NCBI RefSeq assembly: GCF_000002995.4
Contig: NW_025062475.1
Location: 2,418,001-2,482,000, forward strand
Direction of reading: 5' to 3'
Length of the DNA: 64,000 nucleotides
DNA from: Brugia malayi
Lineage: Eukaryota > Nematoda > Chromadorea > Rhabditida > Onchocercidae
Under the pieces are notes generated by a model. The model searched no databases. It was not told where the DNA came from and worked only from the letters and a program-made list of their open reading frames with translations. The number at the start of each line of letters is the position of its first letter. Within the stretch, counting starts at the first letter, position 1. Positions 16,271-29,887 of this stretch are shown in pieces. The position numbers and the translations under genes are program-made.

Positions 16271-19200
16271 TTGCTGGGGAAGCTAGTTCCAGTGACGAGC
16301 AGTTAAGAAAGAGAAGAAGAAGAAGAAATCGAAATCATGCTCAGAGAGGGTTATAATTCTTCAAGATTGATACAAATTCAAATCATTTGCACTCATTTTA
16401 TTACTTTTCAATCATACTTTATCTAATAGATGTGCAATTATCATACATTTCGTAGTTCTAATGATGCGTAGTAATGGTAGATGAGAAAACTGATATGAAA
16501 TTTAGTCACTTAATGATAACTTTAATCTTTAGCTTATTTAGCAATCGTGGTATGAATGAAATTGATCATTCAACTAATGAACAGCAATTGTCTCATGGCA
16601 ATGCAACTGTTGAAGAAAGTGACATACCAGGATTCGTATATGACAGTGTAACCAAACGGTACTACAGAGTGCAACCACAAGCTAGTGGCCCCGTAAGCTT
16701 TGTTATTTTTATACTTCTTGCTTTTTTACTTCTTTCTAAATAAAAATTGTTCGAGTAAAAAGCTTTATTTTAGAATATTGGATTCCGTGAAAGCGATTTA
16801 AGAGACATTCGGCAGCATAAATCATTTATGGCTGAACGTGAACGATGTTGTGCTAAATCTTGTCCGTCTGTTTCATGGTTACCAAAAATAATGCAAAATA
16901 GAGAATTACGTGGTTGCAATATATTACGACTTACACGTTTAGTTACTGAAGGAGCATTACGTGGCGTCCGAAAAGAGCCTAGTTACGTTCAAACAGTCAG
17001 TTTTATTGGATTTTGTTTAAGCATTATTGTAACATGGTAAAATGAATGTTAGTTGCAAACAAAAATTTTAAATATAATGATAAAACATAGGTGAATATTC
17101 TGATGAACAAACGATTAAGCGAATTAGTAGAGTTTGGTTAAAAAAAGGTATTTGTTTATAATCAAGCAGTTTATACTAATTCATGCAATAAATTAGACTG
17201 CTGCAAGTTGAAGAATATTCGATACTTTCACTAATTTCATTATTAATTTTGCATCTTAATACAGAACTCCTTGTAGTCATAAGATGGTGCACCATCATTT
17301 CTGTTCAAACTGATATACTAATACACATAATATTTTACATAAGTCGAACTGCTTAATCAAATGAATGAATGAGTGCTAATGATAGCTCTTATTCAGGGAT
17401 ATACAGATATTGAGGCATTGCATTCTTGTCATTATATGGACATCAGCACAGATGGGAAAACTATCGTTGGATGTTGGTCCGTGAAACGACGGCGAGATGA
17501 AGGATGCAGGGATGCATGTGGTGCACGTATCATTTGTTTTAAAGCTACAACTGGTTCTTATCATAAGATGAAGATGTACGTTAAAAATGATAGAAAGTAT
17601 CGAGTATGAGTAAAATTATTGGAAACTTAACAACAGCAATCACAAGTTTACTGAAATATTTATTTGCTTTATATAAAGCGAATCATTTACAATGAGTTCA
17701 GTATAAATAAGGAATTTTTGATTTTAATCCTGTTTTAAAGATTCGTGTAAGGGTTACATTTAGCGTGCAGTATTGGAATCAGTTGTTTCCAGTATTTCAG
17801 TTGAATGCATGTTAAGTTTATTTGTAGAGAAAGTGAATATCGAAGTAAATTTGGATTGAAAATTCGAAACAGTACATATTGCGCAAATCTGATAAAATCA
17901 AATTTAATGGATATGTGTGTCGAGCCAATAAATGACAATATCACATGTGCATTGTACGTTACGACACAGACAATTGTTACCATGCATAATCGATTTTCAA
18001 CTTTAAGTCGAGTTTGCATTGAACCAGTGGCTGAATTTTCCTCAGTTTATGTAAGTTATAAGATTGATTCCAATTGAAATAATATTTTATTCAAAATTTA
18101 ACATTAAAGTATAATAGAAACCAGAATATGGTTTAATGCATGATCCAAAAGAAATTGTTTAAGGACTACGCACTTTATTTCATTACAAAGGTACATATTC
18201 TAGGATTCGACGGAATTACATTTGCCATCTTATAACATGACATGGACATGTCAGGAGTATGTACGTGCAATAACTTTCAATAGAAATGGAATGGAGATTG
18301 GAATTGGTTAGTTATTATAACATTCAAAAGTTTTTTTCTAATGGAAATTAAGACATGTTCAGCTTAAGCTTAAGATTCAATCTAGGAGTAAATCATTGTT
18401 GTATATGAAGTTGGATTTATTTGAGGTTTCTGAACTGAGATATCATATGTTATTTCCTTTCCTATTTTTACATCAGATTTAGTTGAAATATTTAAAATTA
18501 AAAATAAAAAGTAGTTGAAAAATTTGAGTAGTTTTTTCAAGCAAGCAAACCGTCATTCAAATATCAGCTATCATTCATTAAGAAATGATATAATTTAAAT
18601 TTGGGATTATGGTTTCCAAGTTTGGCTTTGTTATCTAGTTCGTTTCAGAGTAGTTGGAAGTTTTTCACACTATGATGAATCAAGCAATTAAGAGGGGAGA
18701 ATGTAGAGAGAAGTCATTTTTGTACAAATTAAATTAGAGTAGCGAAAATTCATAGTTGAAATAAATATATATTATTATTTAATAATTCAAATACATCTAT
18801 ATGGTTTATAGGACTGGAAAAAAATGCTATGTTGTTGAATATTTCTACGGAACAAACTACTCGTATTAGCAGTTTGGAAAAGGGTGTTATGAGCCTAGCT
18901 TTTAGTACGGTGTGTTTCAGCACTTATTTTTTGTATATTCTGTTTGAGATCAAATCTTGAGTGTTGATTAAGCTATAATTGATTTTTGAAATAATATCGG
19001 CTAATGCTTGATTTATATGCTAGATTTTGTTTCATGCCTTTTTTGATTTATATTTCCTTGCATGTTTTAGTCTTCGCACCGCAAGATTTTTGTTTTTTCT
19101 TTGTGCTCATAGCGACGATAGATTATGACGGAATAATATATTTACTACAAAAAAAAAAAAAAAAAAAAAAGCTGATTTGAAAATATGACTTTTAGTATTA

Positions 19201-20479
19201 GGTAATTGAAAAAGAAACGAAAAGGGATTTAGTGACTATTGTATCCTTTTTTTAATGTTCTTCATTTCTGAAATATGAATTGTATAATAATGCCTTGGAA
19301 TTTTTCTACTTTTAGAATTGATAATACATTGTTATATTGTATTTTGAAAGACAGTTTGATTTACAAAAAAAAAAAAAAAAAAAAAAAGAAGACTAATTTT
19401 GAAATTCATTTCCATCTCATAATTTCGAAATATTTTAAGAGTTTCAGGATGGAAATTTATTATTTATGGGTCTAATGGGTGGTAATGTAATTTGCTCAGA
19501 TTTGCGAATGAGTAATCGTGATATTGTTGCTACTTACAATGATACGAAAAATGTTGGTTGGTTGAAAACGTTACGAACAAAGCTTGATATGTTTGTTACC
19601 GAAGATCATTTTGGAATCGTGAGTTTTTTTTTCTTCGAATCCACTAGTATATATCTTTTAAATCTGATTGAAATAAGTGAAGAGATGTTGAATATTTTAT
19701 ATTTCTACCACATCATTTAATTTTGCATATTTCTTTTTTTTTTTCTTCATGAATTGATTTAAACATGATCATTTCTGAAGATTTTGATTTCAGATAAAAT
19801 TTTGGGATATTCGGATGTGTAAACCTCAATTCAAAATTGAAGATAATATAAATCCTTATAATAAAACACCGATGCATCTCGAGAAGGATGAAAGGATTCT
19901 CTTCTCAGGTTAATTTTTTTTTTTTGCTAGATTTCATTTACAAAATAGATTTTACATTCCTTGAAAGATTAGAAATTCGATAGACTATCATATAGGAACA
20001 AATTGATGCCTGTTATTCTCCAAAGTTTCTTTATCCACACTATTCATTCTGTCATCTATGAGAGATATTCATATAAAAAAGAAAGGCTGAAAATGCGAAT
20101 TATTATTTCTTTTCCTTTTCATGAGAATTAGTTTTGTCGTAATTTTTATAAGAGTAATTTTGAAAATGAAGTCAGCGTAGTTTACATTTTATCTTCATCG
20201 ATATTTAGAGATTAATGGGAACTGTAGAATGAACTGTCTATTATTTTGCTAAAAGTTGATGTGATAAAGAATTTCATTGTAGCTACCTCAGACGGAATCA
20301 CTCGAGCTTGGTCAACATATAATGGTGAGAAGTTATGTGAATTTCCAAGTCATGATCCGAGAAATTTATCACGAAAGCCGAAGCTTGCTTATGCATCTAA
20401 TTTAGGTGGTCTCTCTGGTAATGCTGCTATTCTTATAGCTACTGGAAGTGACTTTCATGTTCATGAATTAGTATTATAA
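16271..20479 (+). CDS. DCAF4-like WD40 protein (CUL4-DDB1 ligase substrate receptor)
   Basis: Ten phase-consistent exons give about 520 residues: 16271-16349, 16542-16692, 16774-16995, 17397-17575, 17828-18050, 18204-18306, 18812-18909, 19448-19618, 19794-19908, 20256-20479. Order seen: an arginine-rich start (RKRRRRRNRNH), then IPGFVYDSVTKRYYRV, which matches the signature near the N-terminus of DCAF4 (LPGFYFD-KRYFRL in vertebrates). WD-like blades follow: LLFMGLMGGNVICSDLR, HFGIIKFWDIRM and the last blade ending LGGLSGNAAILIATGSDF. In the family this acts as a substrate receptor of a CUL4-DDB1 ubiquitin ligase. The first exon begins mid-codon with no ATG, so the true start is upstream. Alternatively, a message trans-spliced at 16542 would start at the ATG at 16552. 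Exon 17828 uses a TTTGTAG acceptor; an earlier TTTCAG would give an in-frame stop. Confidence 0.8.
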
Positions 20480-22255
20480 TTTTACATCGTTGCTGTAAAT
20501 GTTACAATTCTATAATATGTTTATTTTTCAATTGCAGTTCGAAAGTTCTGATTTCTAATTACACTCAGAAATTGAACTGTTTTTTGTGTTCTCGATGCTT
20601 GACTAATAGGAACTTTTCATTTTACATGACTATCGCTTTCACAAACGAAACTGTCAAAGATTTGGTGATACCTTTGATTGATCTAGAAATTTGTCAGAAA
20701 GAGAATGAACTTTTTTGTCGTCTGTTTTTTTTTTTTACATAATTTGAGCTATCTAAAGAATTTAAATATTTCTCGCAAAAATACTTTTATTGTATTCAGC
20801 AATTTTTTATTTTTATTTTTTTGCCTACATAATATAACATTTGTGATAAATTTCTGATAATTTTTTTTTCTTTATGATAACTTTTTGTGTAATGATGATA
20901 TCCTTTTATTGTACCATTATAGCAAATTGAATAGTCCGAAACATTCTAAAAATTCCATACATTCTATTGAAATAATTAAAAAGAAAAAAAAAAACTCAGA
21001 ATATTAAGTGAAGATCTCAAGAGCATTGATCTTACGGTTTGTTTTTCTTACACATTTTTTATACAGTTAATTTCCTCACATTTTTCCTTTTTTTTTTTTT
21101 TTATGTTATTAACTTTTTTATGTACTGTTATGTACCTTATTAATTTCCAGAAAAAAAAAGTGCATCAAATTATACATTTCACATTTTTATTAGTTTCTCA
21201 TTTTTTAAGGCTTTGTTTTTCACATCCTTAATTCATACTTTGCATTTTTTTTTTTTTATTTTTATTCATTGTTATCATTAACTTTTGCATTTGTTATAAT
21301 GAATTGAATGAGCTATTCTAGGAATAAAGCTTGTCATAAAAGTAATCGAAATATCTGAACAAGTATACTTGTCTTCGAAATGAAATTTCTGCATAATCTC
21401 TTTAGCATATGATTAATCATAATTCATATGATTAATTATAATTCCTAATTCATACTTAAATTTTACTCTTCAGTCACGTATCATAGCAATCAAAAAACTA
21501 GTAAAATGGCGAACTGTACAATTTAAATGCTTTTAAATTGTGTGGTATTCAGTGTAAATTTCCTTTTATAATAAAAGAACACAAATTTAAGGGATAAAAG
21601 CGTAACAAACGTGAGATAAACGTAGAAAGCTACGTTATAACTATAAAATTATGATGCATATTAATTTTTGATAGTAATTTCTGGCATAAATTTAAGCGAT
21701 AGCATTTACTAAATGGAAAGAAAAAGAAAATTATTTGAAATTATTAAGCTGGAATTCTTTTTTTTTTCGGACTGTTTTTAACTACCTAAAAAATTAGATC
21801 TAAAAAAGAGACACATGTATAAATTATGTGATTATGTTAAATTATATGATAATTGAATTTTTTAGATATTTGGAAGAGTTTGCATAAACAAATCTCATTT
21901 TCTGATAAATATTCATGAAGTAGTATTTTGAAAATTAGATATAAAAGTTATAAAATATTTAAAAATTTGAAAAAAAAAATTTCTAACTTGTAAAAATATT
22001 TAAAAATAAAATAAAATTTTGTAAAATTTTAAGTAGAGAAATCAATTTGTAAGATGATATTTGTGTGTATGTTTTTTTTTTTTAAGAAAAGTGAAGAAAA
22101 TAAGAAGAAAGAAAATTGAATTTTACTTTATTGATGATTGAAAAGATAAGAAAAGCGGAAGATGGTTGAATGATAATGATGGTCGATTAAGATGATAAAT
22201 ATTTATTTCATCGTTTAGCAGTTTCGAATTCATTTGTTGTAACAGTTGTTGCATA
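20480..22255. other. AT-rich spacer before the phospholipase B-like gene
   Basis: No coding exon seen. The left part is probably the 3' UTR of the DCAF4-like gene. A TTGTAACAG acceptor-like site ends near 22242, 13 bases before the next gene's ATG, and could receive a spliced leader. Confidence 0.45.
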
Positions 22256-25200
22256 ATGGTGCTTTCTCGATTTTGGTTATTAACATTTATTTTACATTTA
22301 ACTCAATCATTATTGCTACTTAAACGTGGTTTACGTGATCGTGAAATTATTGATAATGAAAGGAATAATTGTACGTTACAATTCACTTGCAAACAACAAC
22401 ATGTAATGGTTTACTTTTTTTGCTTATTGATTTGTTTATTTATTTATTTTTTTTTTTGTTGTTTTCTCTCGTAATTGTATTAAAGAGGAATAATTTTATT
22501 AAAAAAAAGAATGAAAAGTAAATGTTTAACATAATTTTTCATCAAAAAATATTATATACTATTTTATGTAATTCAATAAGAGGAGAAATATTTACGAAAG
22601 TAATTAGAATTAATTACATGCTAAAGTAATTATGTTAATAGAATAAGTAACAAAGTAAAATAAATAATTGATAATTAGTTATAGTAACTAATTAGTAAAC
22701 AAAATTTTGACATTAACATACTAATAGTTGTATCGAATTTCAGATAGAAATAATTATTATAGTAAATTAATAAAATTAGTTTGAAATATTCTTTTCCTTT
22801 TTTTTTTTTTCATTTCAACAAATTAATTATTTCATTAATGTTAATTATAATAGCATAAAGAAAATTGTTGCAATAAAATTGATAAATTACAGGTATATGA
22901 TAATAATAAATTACTTTATATGATAATAATAAATTACAGATATAATATGTGTTACTTATAATTATTTAAATAATAAATTGAAATAAGCAATTCAAATTGA
23001 AATATTCGTTTCTTTTTTTTTTTTCAGGATAATTATTATGAATATTTGAGTGCATGTCGTAAAAAGGATAGCAATATATTATATACAAATAATGGTACAA
23101 AATGTGACAAAGGTATTCAGGTTGCATTAGCACGATTCCGGAATGCTGTCAATGAGACAGGGTGAAAAAAAAAATGAAAATGATTAATTAAAATAATTAA
23201 AAAAAAGGAAAATATCAAATGTAATTTATTAGTCAAAAAAAAAGATGAGTTAGATCGATTAATTAGGTAAAAAAGTGATAAAGTAAGCATTTTGTTTTGA
23301 AAGTTAAAATTTTAATTTTAATTATTACTGAAGCTAAAAATGTTAGTTATTCTCTTTAAATAATATTCAAAATATGTGAAATTTAAGTAGAAAAAATGAG
23401 TTTAAAATGTTTTATTTTATTCCAGCTGGGGTATTTTAGAAGTGGAAACATTTAATGGTATTGATGAAATAACTCAAGCATTTGCTGCTGGACTTCTTGA
23501 AGGTTAGTTTTATTTTTTTTTTTAAAAAAAAAGAAAGAAAAGAAATGACAGAAGAAAAAATAACGATAGATAAAAGATGATAAAAAAAAAAGAAATTTTA
23601 ATATTTTAAAATTCAAAAAACTGTTGAAATTTTCAAATTAAATCCACTTTTTTTTTTTTTTTTTTTTAAATGAATTTTTATTTAGTTAATATAAAAACAT
23701 ATGTTTTTTTAAAGGAAAAAACAAAAAAAACAAAAATAGAATGTTTTAATCTTTTTTTTTTTCCTTGTCTTTATAAACTTAGTTAAACTTAGATTTAGCA
23801 AATATGATCTGAAAAGCAAAAGGTAAATAAATTTTAAAGGTATTTTAACACGACAATTGATAACATATCATTATCGTAATACATTGGAAAGAATGTGTAA
23901 TGGTAAAGAAGAATATTGCAACAAACTTTTTGCTTATTTATCCAAAAATTTGAATTGGATTAAGCATACAGTGAAAAAGAAAACAGAAATAGACATTTAC
24001 TGGAAACAGGTTAATTTAAGATTTTTTAATTTAATTAATTACTATCAAAATTTATTTTCATTTTATGATTTTCTTCCTTTCCTATGTATATAATTTATCA
24101 GGCTCTTTTTTCTTGGCCTACTTCTCGGGCTAATTTACATTAATTTTTAATGAAATATCATTTATATTGATCAGATAGTAGCACTAATTGCTTACACAAT
24201 TTATTTTAATTATAATTTGCTCTTAAAATATAATGATAAAAAATCAGCCTTTATTCAAAATTTTCATTTCTTATTTTTTAATTGAGGAAGATTTAAAAGT
24301 TAGAAATTAGAAAAAAAAAAGAATCTATTAAATTGTACCACTGAAAATATATTACTATTTTATAGGTGAATTTAACATTTGCCCAGCTAACAGGAATAAA
24401 TCATGGATATTTAAAAAAAACATCTACCATTTATAAGCCAATAATTTCATTTGAACTAACATCAATTTAGTAAGTTTCAATATTATATTAAAAATTATAC
24501 TTATAAAAAATTACTTATGACTATGTAATGAATATATAAATGATAATAAATCGATGATAGCATTTTCAAAATATTTTTGTTCTTTGTTTTTTGTTGAATT
24601 TATAATAATTATCAATTTTAAAATATATGCACGATATTGTCGTCAATTTTCCATATGTTTTTCTTTTTTTTCAAATTAAATTTTAATTTAAATATGAACA
24701 CCAAAATTGTGAATGTTTTCTCTTAAATATTCTAAAAAAAAAAAGAAATTTTTTTTGACTTTTAACAATTGAAGGAAAGAAATAAATATTTTTACTAGAA
24801 TTTTTTAAAAATTTATGATTTTGTTTGTTTTTAATTGCTGAAAATTTTTGTAGTATGATACAGCTTGCTGGTGATTTTATTGATTTGAGAAAAATATTTG
24901 GCAAAAATAAATCTGATGCAAGTCATTGTTCGGGTTTGATAAAATTAGCACCGGATAATGCTGACTTATTTATTGCTCATGTTACCATGTCCGGTTATGA
25001 AATGATGAATCGAATTCTTAAATTTTACAAATTTGCATTTGGTAACTTTTTTTTTTTTGCACAAAATATTTTAATTTTAATTATTAGTGTAATTTTTTCC
25101 TTTCTTTTTTTTTTTTTCTTTTTTTAGTATTTAAGTTTGTTACTAATAGAATATGCAATGTATTATAAAAAAATACATAGTGTTAACTCATAATATAGCT

Positions 25201-28200
25201 TTTTGTGAAATCAGAAAATCTTTAATTAATTAATTAATCATTTAATTAAACAAAAAGTCAAATAATTCTACTGGTATAAGTATTATTTATTATAGAGAAA
25301 GAAAAAATACCTGGTTATGCTACATCTTTTTCATCATATCCTGGTTCGCTAACTTCATTAGATGATTTTATTCTTGCAACCTCTGGATTGGTAATTTTTA
25401 TGCTCATTTCATTTATTTATTATTTGTTTAAATTTATTTTATTATTGCTAGAGAAATAATCGAAATTATTGATTTAGGAAAAAGAAAACTTTAGTATAAT
25501 AATGACGAGTTGATTATTCTGGATTATTACATGTATATAATAGCATTAAAAAAAAAGCAATGTGTTATGTATGATAAAATAAAGTTTGTTCATAAATTTT
25601 GAAACTTAATTAATTAATTACTTCTCAATTTTGTTTTATTTAATAATTAGGCAATAATTGAGACGACAATTAATATATTCAATCGATCATTGTATAATGC
25701 TATCAAACCTAATGGACAGTTACATTGTTGGATTCGTAGTATTATTGCTACAAAACTTGCAAAGTTTGTTATTAATGCTATTATCCTTTCTTTTTTTCTT
25801 TTTTTTTTTCTTTCATTTACCTAATTTCACATTCTTATTTTAGTTTTATCATAATTATCCATATCAAAAATATTAATTTATTTTAAATTATTTTAATATT
25901 AAATTGAAATTATTTAACATAAATTTAATATTCGTTATAGTTTAAAGATTGAGAAAACTGTGATTAAACATTTATTATGAATAATTCTTAGTTTGTTTTT
26001 TTTTTTTTAAATTAATTCAAAAATTAATATTTATTTATTTACTTTTTTTTTTGCATTATTTTAGTACCGCAAAACAATGGATGCAAATATTTGCACGATA
26101 TAACTCAGGCACTTACAATAATCAATGGAGTATAGTTGATTATAAATTATTCAAACCAAACGAAGAAATTCCAACAAATAATCTTTTATGGGTTTTAGAG
26201 CAAGCACCGTATGCATTGTTTCAAAAATTTTAATTTAAAAAAAAAATTGTTTAATTTTATTCTCTCTCATTTCTTTTAAAAATTAATTTTGTAAAAAACA
26301 AACATTTACTAACAATAATCTTTATGAATAATATTTATTATAATTTTCCTAATAATAATTTCTCATAACTTCTATATTTTTATTTACTTTATATTCATTT
26401 TATTTGTTTTTTTTTTTTTTTTTTTGTCAAAAATTTCTAACTTTTTAATTTATGATTTATATTTTATTTAATTTGTTTGATTTAAATCATATATCACATA
26501 TAACTTCAAAGCATATAAATCAAATCATATATTTTCCTCTAATTAATAATTGGTGGTTGAAAGAGTTAGAAAATTTTAGAAAGTAATTTTTTCCAAATTT
26601 TTGAAATATTTTATGATATATATATATTCAATTTTATCATTTTTTAATAACAGATAATTCAACATTTTAAACCTAATAATAATATTAATAATATATTTTT
26701 TTTTCGTTTAAATTTCAACATTAGCCTTTTTTTTTCTTTATTTTTTCGTCAAGAATTTATAATTAAGATATACAATTTTGAAAAAAAAAAAAGAATTTTT
26801 TTTAATTATGAAAAAATTCCTTCTTCAACATGTTTTCACTTATTGATTTGATAATTAATTCTTTTTTTTTGAAAGTATTTAATCAAAAAAAAGAATATAT
26901 ATATTTTAGTGGACTAGTGATTGCTCATGATATGACATGGTTTCTAAAGAATTACACATATTGGCCAAGTTATAATATTCCATATTTTAATACAATCAGT
27001 GAAATAAGTGGTTTCAAGCAAAAAGGACAATTATTTGATTGGTATAAATGGGAAAGCTCACCACGTGCTAAAATTTTTAATCGTGATCATCATAAAGTTA
27101 TCAATTTGAATAGTTTGCAAAAATTAATGAGGTATTAAAAAGTGAAAAAGAAAAATTGTCTTTTTTTTTTCTCTTTTTTTCGAAATTTCTCAAAAAAAGA
27201 AATCAAAATTTTTTGTTATGCAAAATAATTAAAAATTAAAAAAAGAAAAATTTTTAATTTTATTTTTTGAATTTAAAAGAAATAAAAACACTTTTTTTTT
27301 TTTTTTTCATTTCAGATACAATGATTATAAGCGTGAAAAATTTAGCAAATGTAAATGTATTCCACCATATTCAGCACAAGCAAGCATATCAACACGTGGT
27401 GATTTAAATCCTTCGAATGGTACATATGAAATTAGTGAAATGGGCCATCGAAATTCAGGCAGTATTGATTATAAGGTAGTTTTAGTTTAATTATAATTTA
27501 AATAATTTTATTCATCTATATTTTATCATATAAAATTTAAATTAATAAAATGACTCGTCCAAATTCAGGTAGTATTGATTATAAAATAATTTTATTTTAA
27601 TTGTAATTTAAATAATTTTATCCGTCTATATTTTATCTTATAAAATTTGTGAATTGGGCCATCGAAATTCAGGCAGTATTGATTATAAGGTAGTTTTAGT
27701 TTAATTATAATTCAAATAATTTTATCCATCTATATTTTATCTTATATAAAATTTACATCCAATTCACTAAGAATAAATTCTATATCTAACTTTATACAGA
27801 ATATTAAGAATTATATGAAATTATTTGCTATATTTTTTGTAAAGAAGCGATTATTATTATTGTCTTTTTTTTTTACTGCTTATAATTCACTTATTCTAGG
27901 TGTTTTGACAAATTTAAAATTTAATTAATAATAGTTATTGAGGGAATTTTTAAATGAAATGAAATAATTTTCAGGGAACAAACTATCAATTATTCAAGAA
28001 TCTTCGATTTAAAGCCTGGAGTGGACCAACTTATGATCCACTTCCTGTCTTCAGGTAATATTATAAGAAAAAGTATTTATAATTTATGTAATAATTACTT
28101 CGTTTCAATTTTCATTATTAATTATATTTGTTATTTTGCAATAAAATTTATTCAATAAAAATTAGCAAAAATTTCCAGCTGGGCTACAACAGATATACAA

Positions 28201-28275
28201 GTAAACCATTATGGTCAACCAACGATATGGCAATTCAAGGAAATAGAAACAGAATGGGAAACTGTCTTATCGTAA
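22256..28275 (+). CDS. Phospholipase B-like protein (PLBD, Ntn-hydrolase fold)
   Basis: Thirteen phase-consistent exons give 576 residues, the usual family length: 22256-22402, 23028-23161, 23426-23502, 23840-24009, 24366-24469, 24854-25041, 25296-25390, 25651-25763, 26065-26208, 26910-27131, 27316-27475, 27975-28054, 28179-28275. The first about 22 residues form a signal peptide (hydrophobic FWLLTFILHLTQSLLLL). Family landmarks: GWGILEVETFNG with FAAGLLEG; a cysteine at residue 236 in SHCSGLIKLAP, the position of the N-terminal nucleophile exposed by self-cleavage in this family; and C-terminal MGHRNSGSIDYKGTNYQLF and FRAWSGP-like motifs. Several N-glycosylation sequons fit a secreted or lysosomal glycoprotein. 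The reaction (acyl hydrolysis of phospholipids) is known for some members and inferred here. The 3' end of exon 11 and its donor are copied in the following intron (see findings). Confidence 0.9.
27440..27745 (+). repeat. Three tandem copies of an exon end plus donor in the phospholipase B-like gene
   Basis: A unit of roughly 100-115 bases is present three times. It holds the last codons of exon 11 (CATCGAAATTCAGGCAGTAT and on), the GTAGTTTTAG donor and the start of the intron. The copies begin near 27440, 27550 and 27650. The middle copy is diverged and has lost the GTAG donor (it reads ATAATT); the third retains it. No good acceptor precedes copies 2 and 3, so they are taken as intronic. 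Confidence 0.75.
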
Positions 28276-29368
28276 TGTTATACTTAAATTATTGAATTGA
28301 ATATAAACTTTTATTTTCCTAAATCTAAAACAAAAGAAAAAAGTTATTTAAAGCGAGAAAAGGAAGACCAATCTTTCTTGTTAATTTTCTTATATTTATT
28401 TCCTAGAAAAGAAAATTCAAAATTTTCTTTAGTAAATTTTTAGGAAATGAAGAAAAAGAAGAACTGATAATTTAATGAGCAAAGAATTAGAATAATTAGC
28501 TTCCTTTCTATTTTCATTTTTTCAATTATTGTTAATTGATGACAGTGCTGGTGACAATTTTTTTTTTTTTTAACAATGAAACTTTTCCCTGTTTTTTTCT
28601 TTGGTAGCACATAATAAATTACTATTAGTATATTTATAACAAATTAATAAGTTAATTAAAATAAACATAAATAATAATATGATATTTCTTTAACATTTAA
28701 TTGGCTTTTTTATTTAGCTTTTTTTTTTCCCAAACTGATATGTATCAGAAAATATCACAGAAGAAGCAATGATACAAAATGAAAAAAAGTGGTAAAATAA
28801 ACTGTGTCATTAAAATTAAAATCCTTTGAAATGAATTGTAAGTGCTATCAGGTAAATTCAACAGGTTACGGAATTATTTTTTTAATAATTGATTGTAACA
28901 AAAACTACTCATATATACTTTATACTTAACTAACAGCATAAACCCAAATTATAAATTTAATTCCTTTTATGAATACTATTATTTATTTTGAATTAAACTC
29001 TTATTGTGAATGGAAACTTCTTACTATCACTTCTTTTTTTTTTTCCATTTTTTTTTTCTTTTCACTGTTAGTGAATTTCTTAATTTTAAACAATAAGATG
29101 CAAGATCAAGTATAAAATATAATGGTATTCACATTTTTTGAGTTAAAAATTTCTTTTAAGAATTTCATATTTCCTGTAAAGATGAATTCTCATAAATATG
29201 AAACTCTTAAAAAGTAAAAAATAAATAAGTGTAGTTCTCAGTTCTGGTTTACACTTAATTATTATAACGAATATAAAGCTAAGGTAAATTACGAGATCTT
29301 AATATCATCAAAATGATATAAAATACACATACACACATACATAGAAACAAAAATCGAGAAAATCGCGA
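28276..29368. other. Spacer between convergent genes
   Basis: AT-rich, no exon seen; probably includes the 3' UTR of the phospholipase B-like gene. Confidence 0.5.
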
Positions 29369-29731
29369 ATGACAAAATTGTGTCAGATCAGAAGTTACCA
29401 ATCAATCAGTAATCAACAGCTATCAACGACCAGAATGATCCAAATTGTTTCCAATAAAATCATCGAGACAATCTTTCTTTTTTTTTTTTCTCTCTCTCCC
29501 TCTCTCTCTCACATTCCTCTAAAGAAAGGATTTAGATTATTGCTGTGGCACATTTTCAGAATACTCTCTTTAATTATTTACTCTTCCAAATTCTTTTCGT
29601 CTACAATCACTGCAGTGTGTTTAGTTTTAATCAGTACTATCTGTATCGGTTTTTCTTCTTCAATTCAAAGTATTCCCAAACCCGAAATGTTAACTTTTTT
29701 CGGTAAGAAAAAGTTGGAGCAGCAAACTTAA
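29369..29731 (+). CDS. Doubtful 120-residue ORF with hydrophobic segments
   Basis: An open frame of 120 codons. Its middle is partly an artefact of a TC tract (SLSPSLSH), but it goes on into a credible hydrophobic segment (STITAVCLVLISTICIG) and a polar end (KPEMLTFFGKKKLEQQT). An AATAAA hexamer lies about 22 bases after the stop. It could be a small membrane protein, or only the last exon of one. No family recognised. Confidence 0.22.
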   Translation: MTKLCQIRSYQSISNQQLSTTRMIQIVSNKIIETIFLFFFSLSPSLSHIPLKKGFRLLLWHIFRILSLIIYSSKFFSSTITAVCLVLISTICIGFSSSIQSIPKPEMLTFFGKKKLEQQT

Positions 29732-29887
29732 GGTTGTATTTTTTTTTCTTTTAAATAAAAAGGGTATATTATATTTGTATACAGTAAATTTACAGTTTAG
29801 CTAACATAAGAGATTAGTGAAGGCATTAAAAATCGACAGATTGCAAATAGTAACGAATTTACAAATTTACACAAATTATAGATGAAC

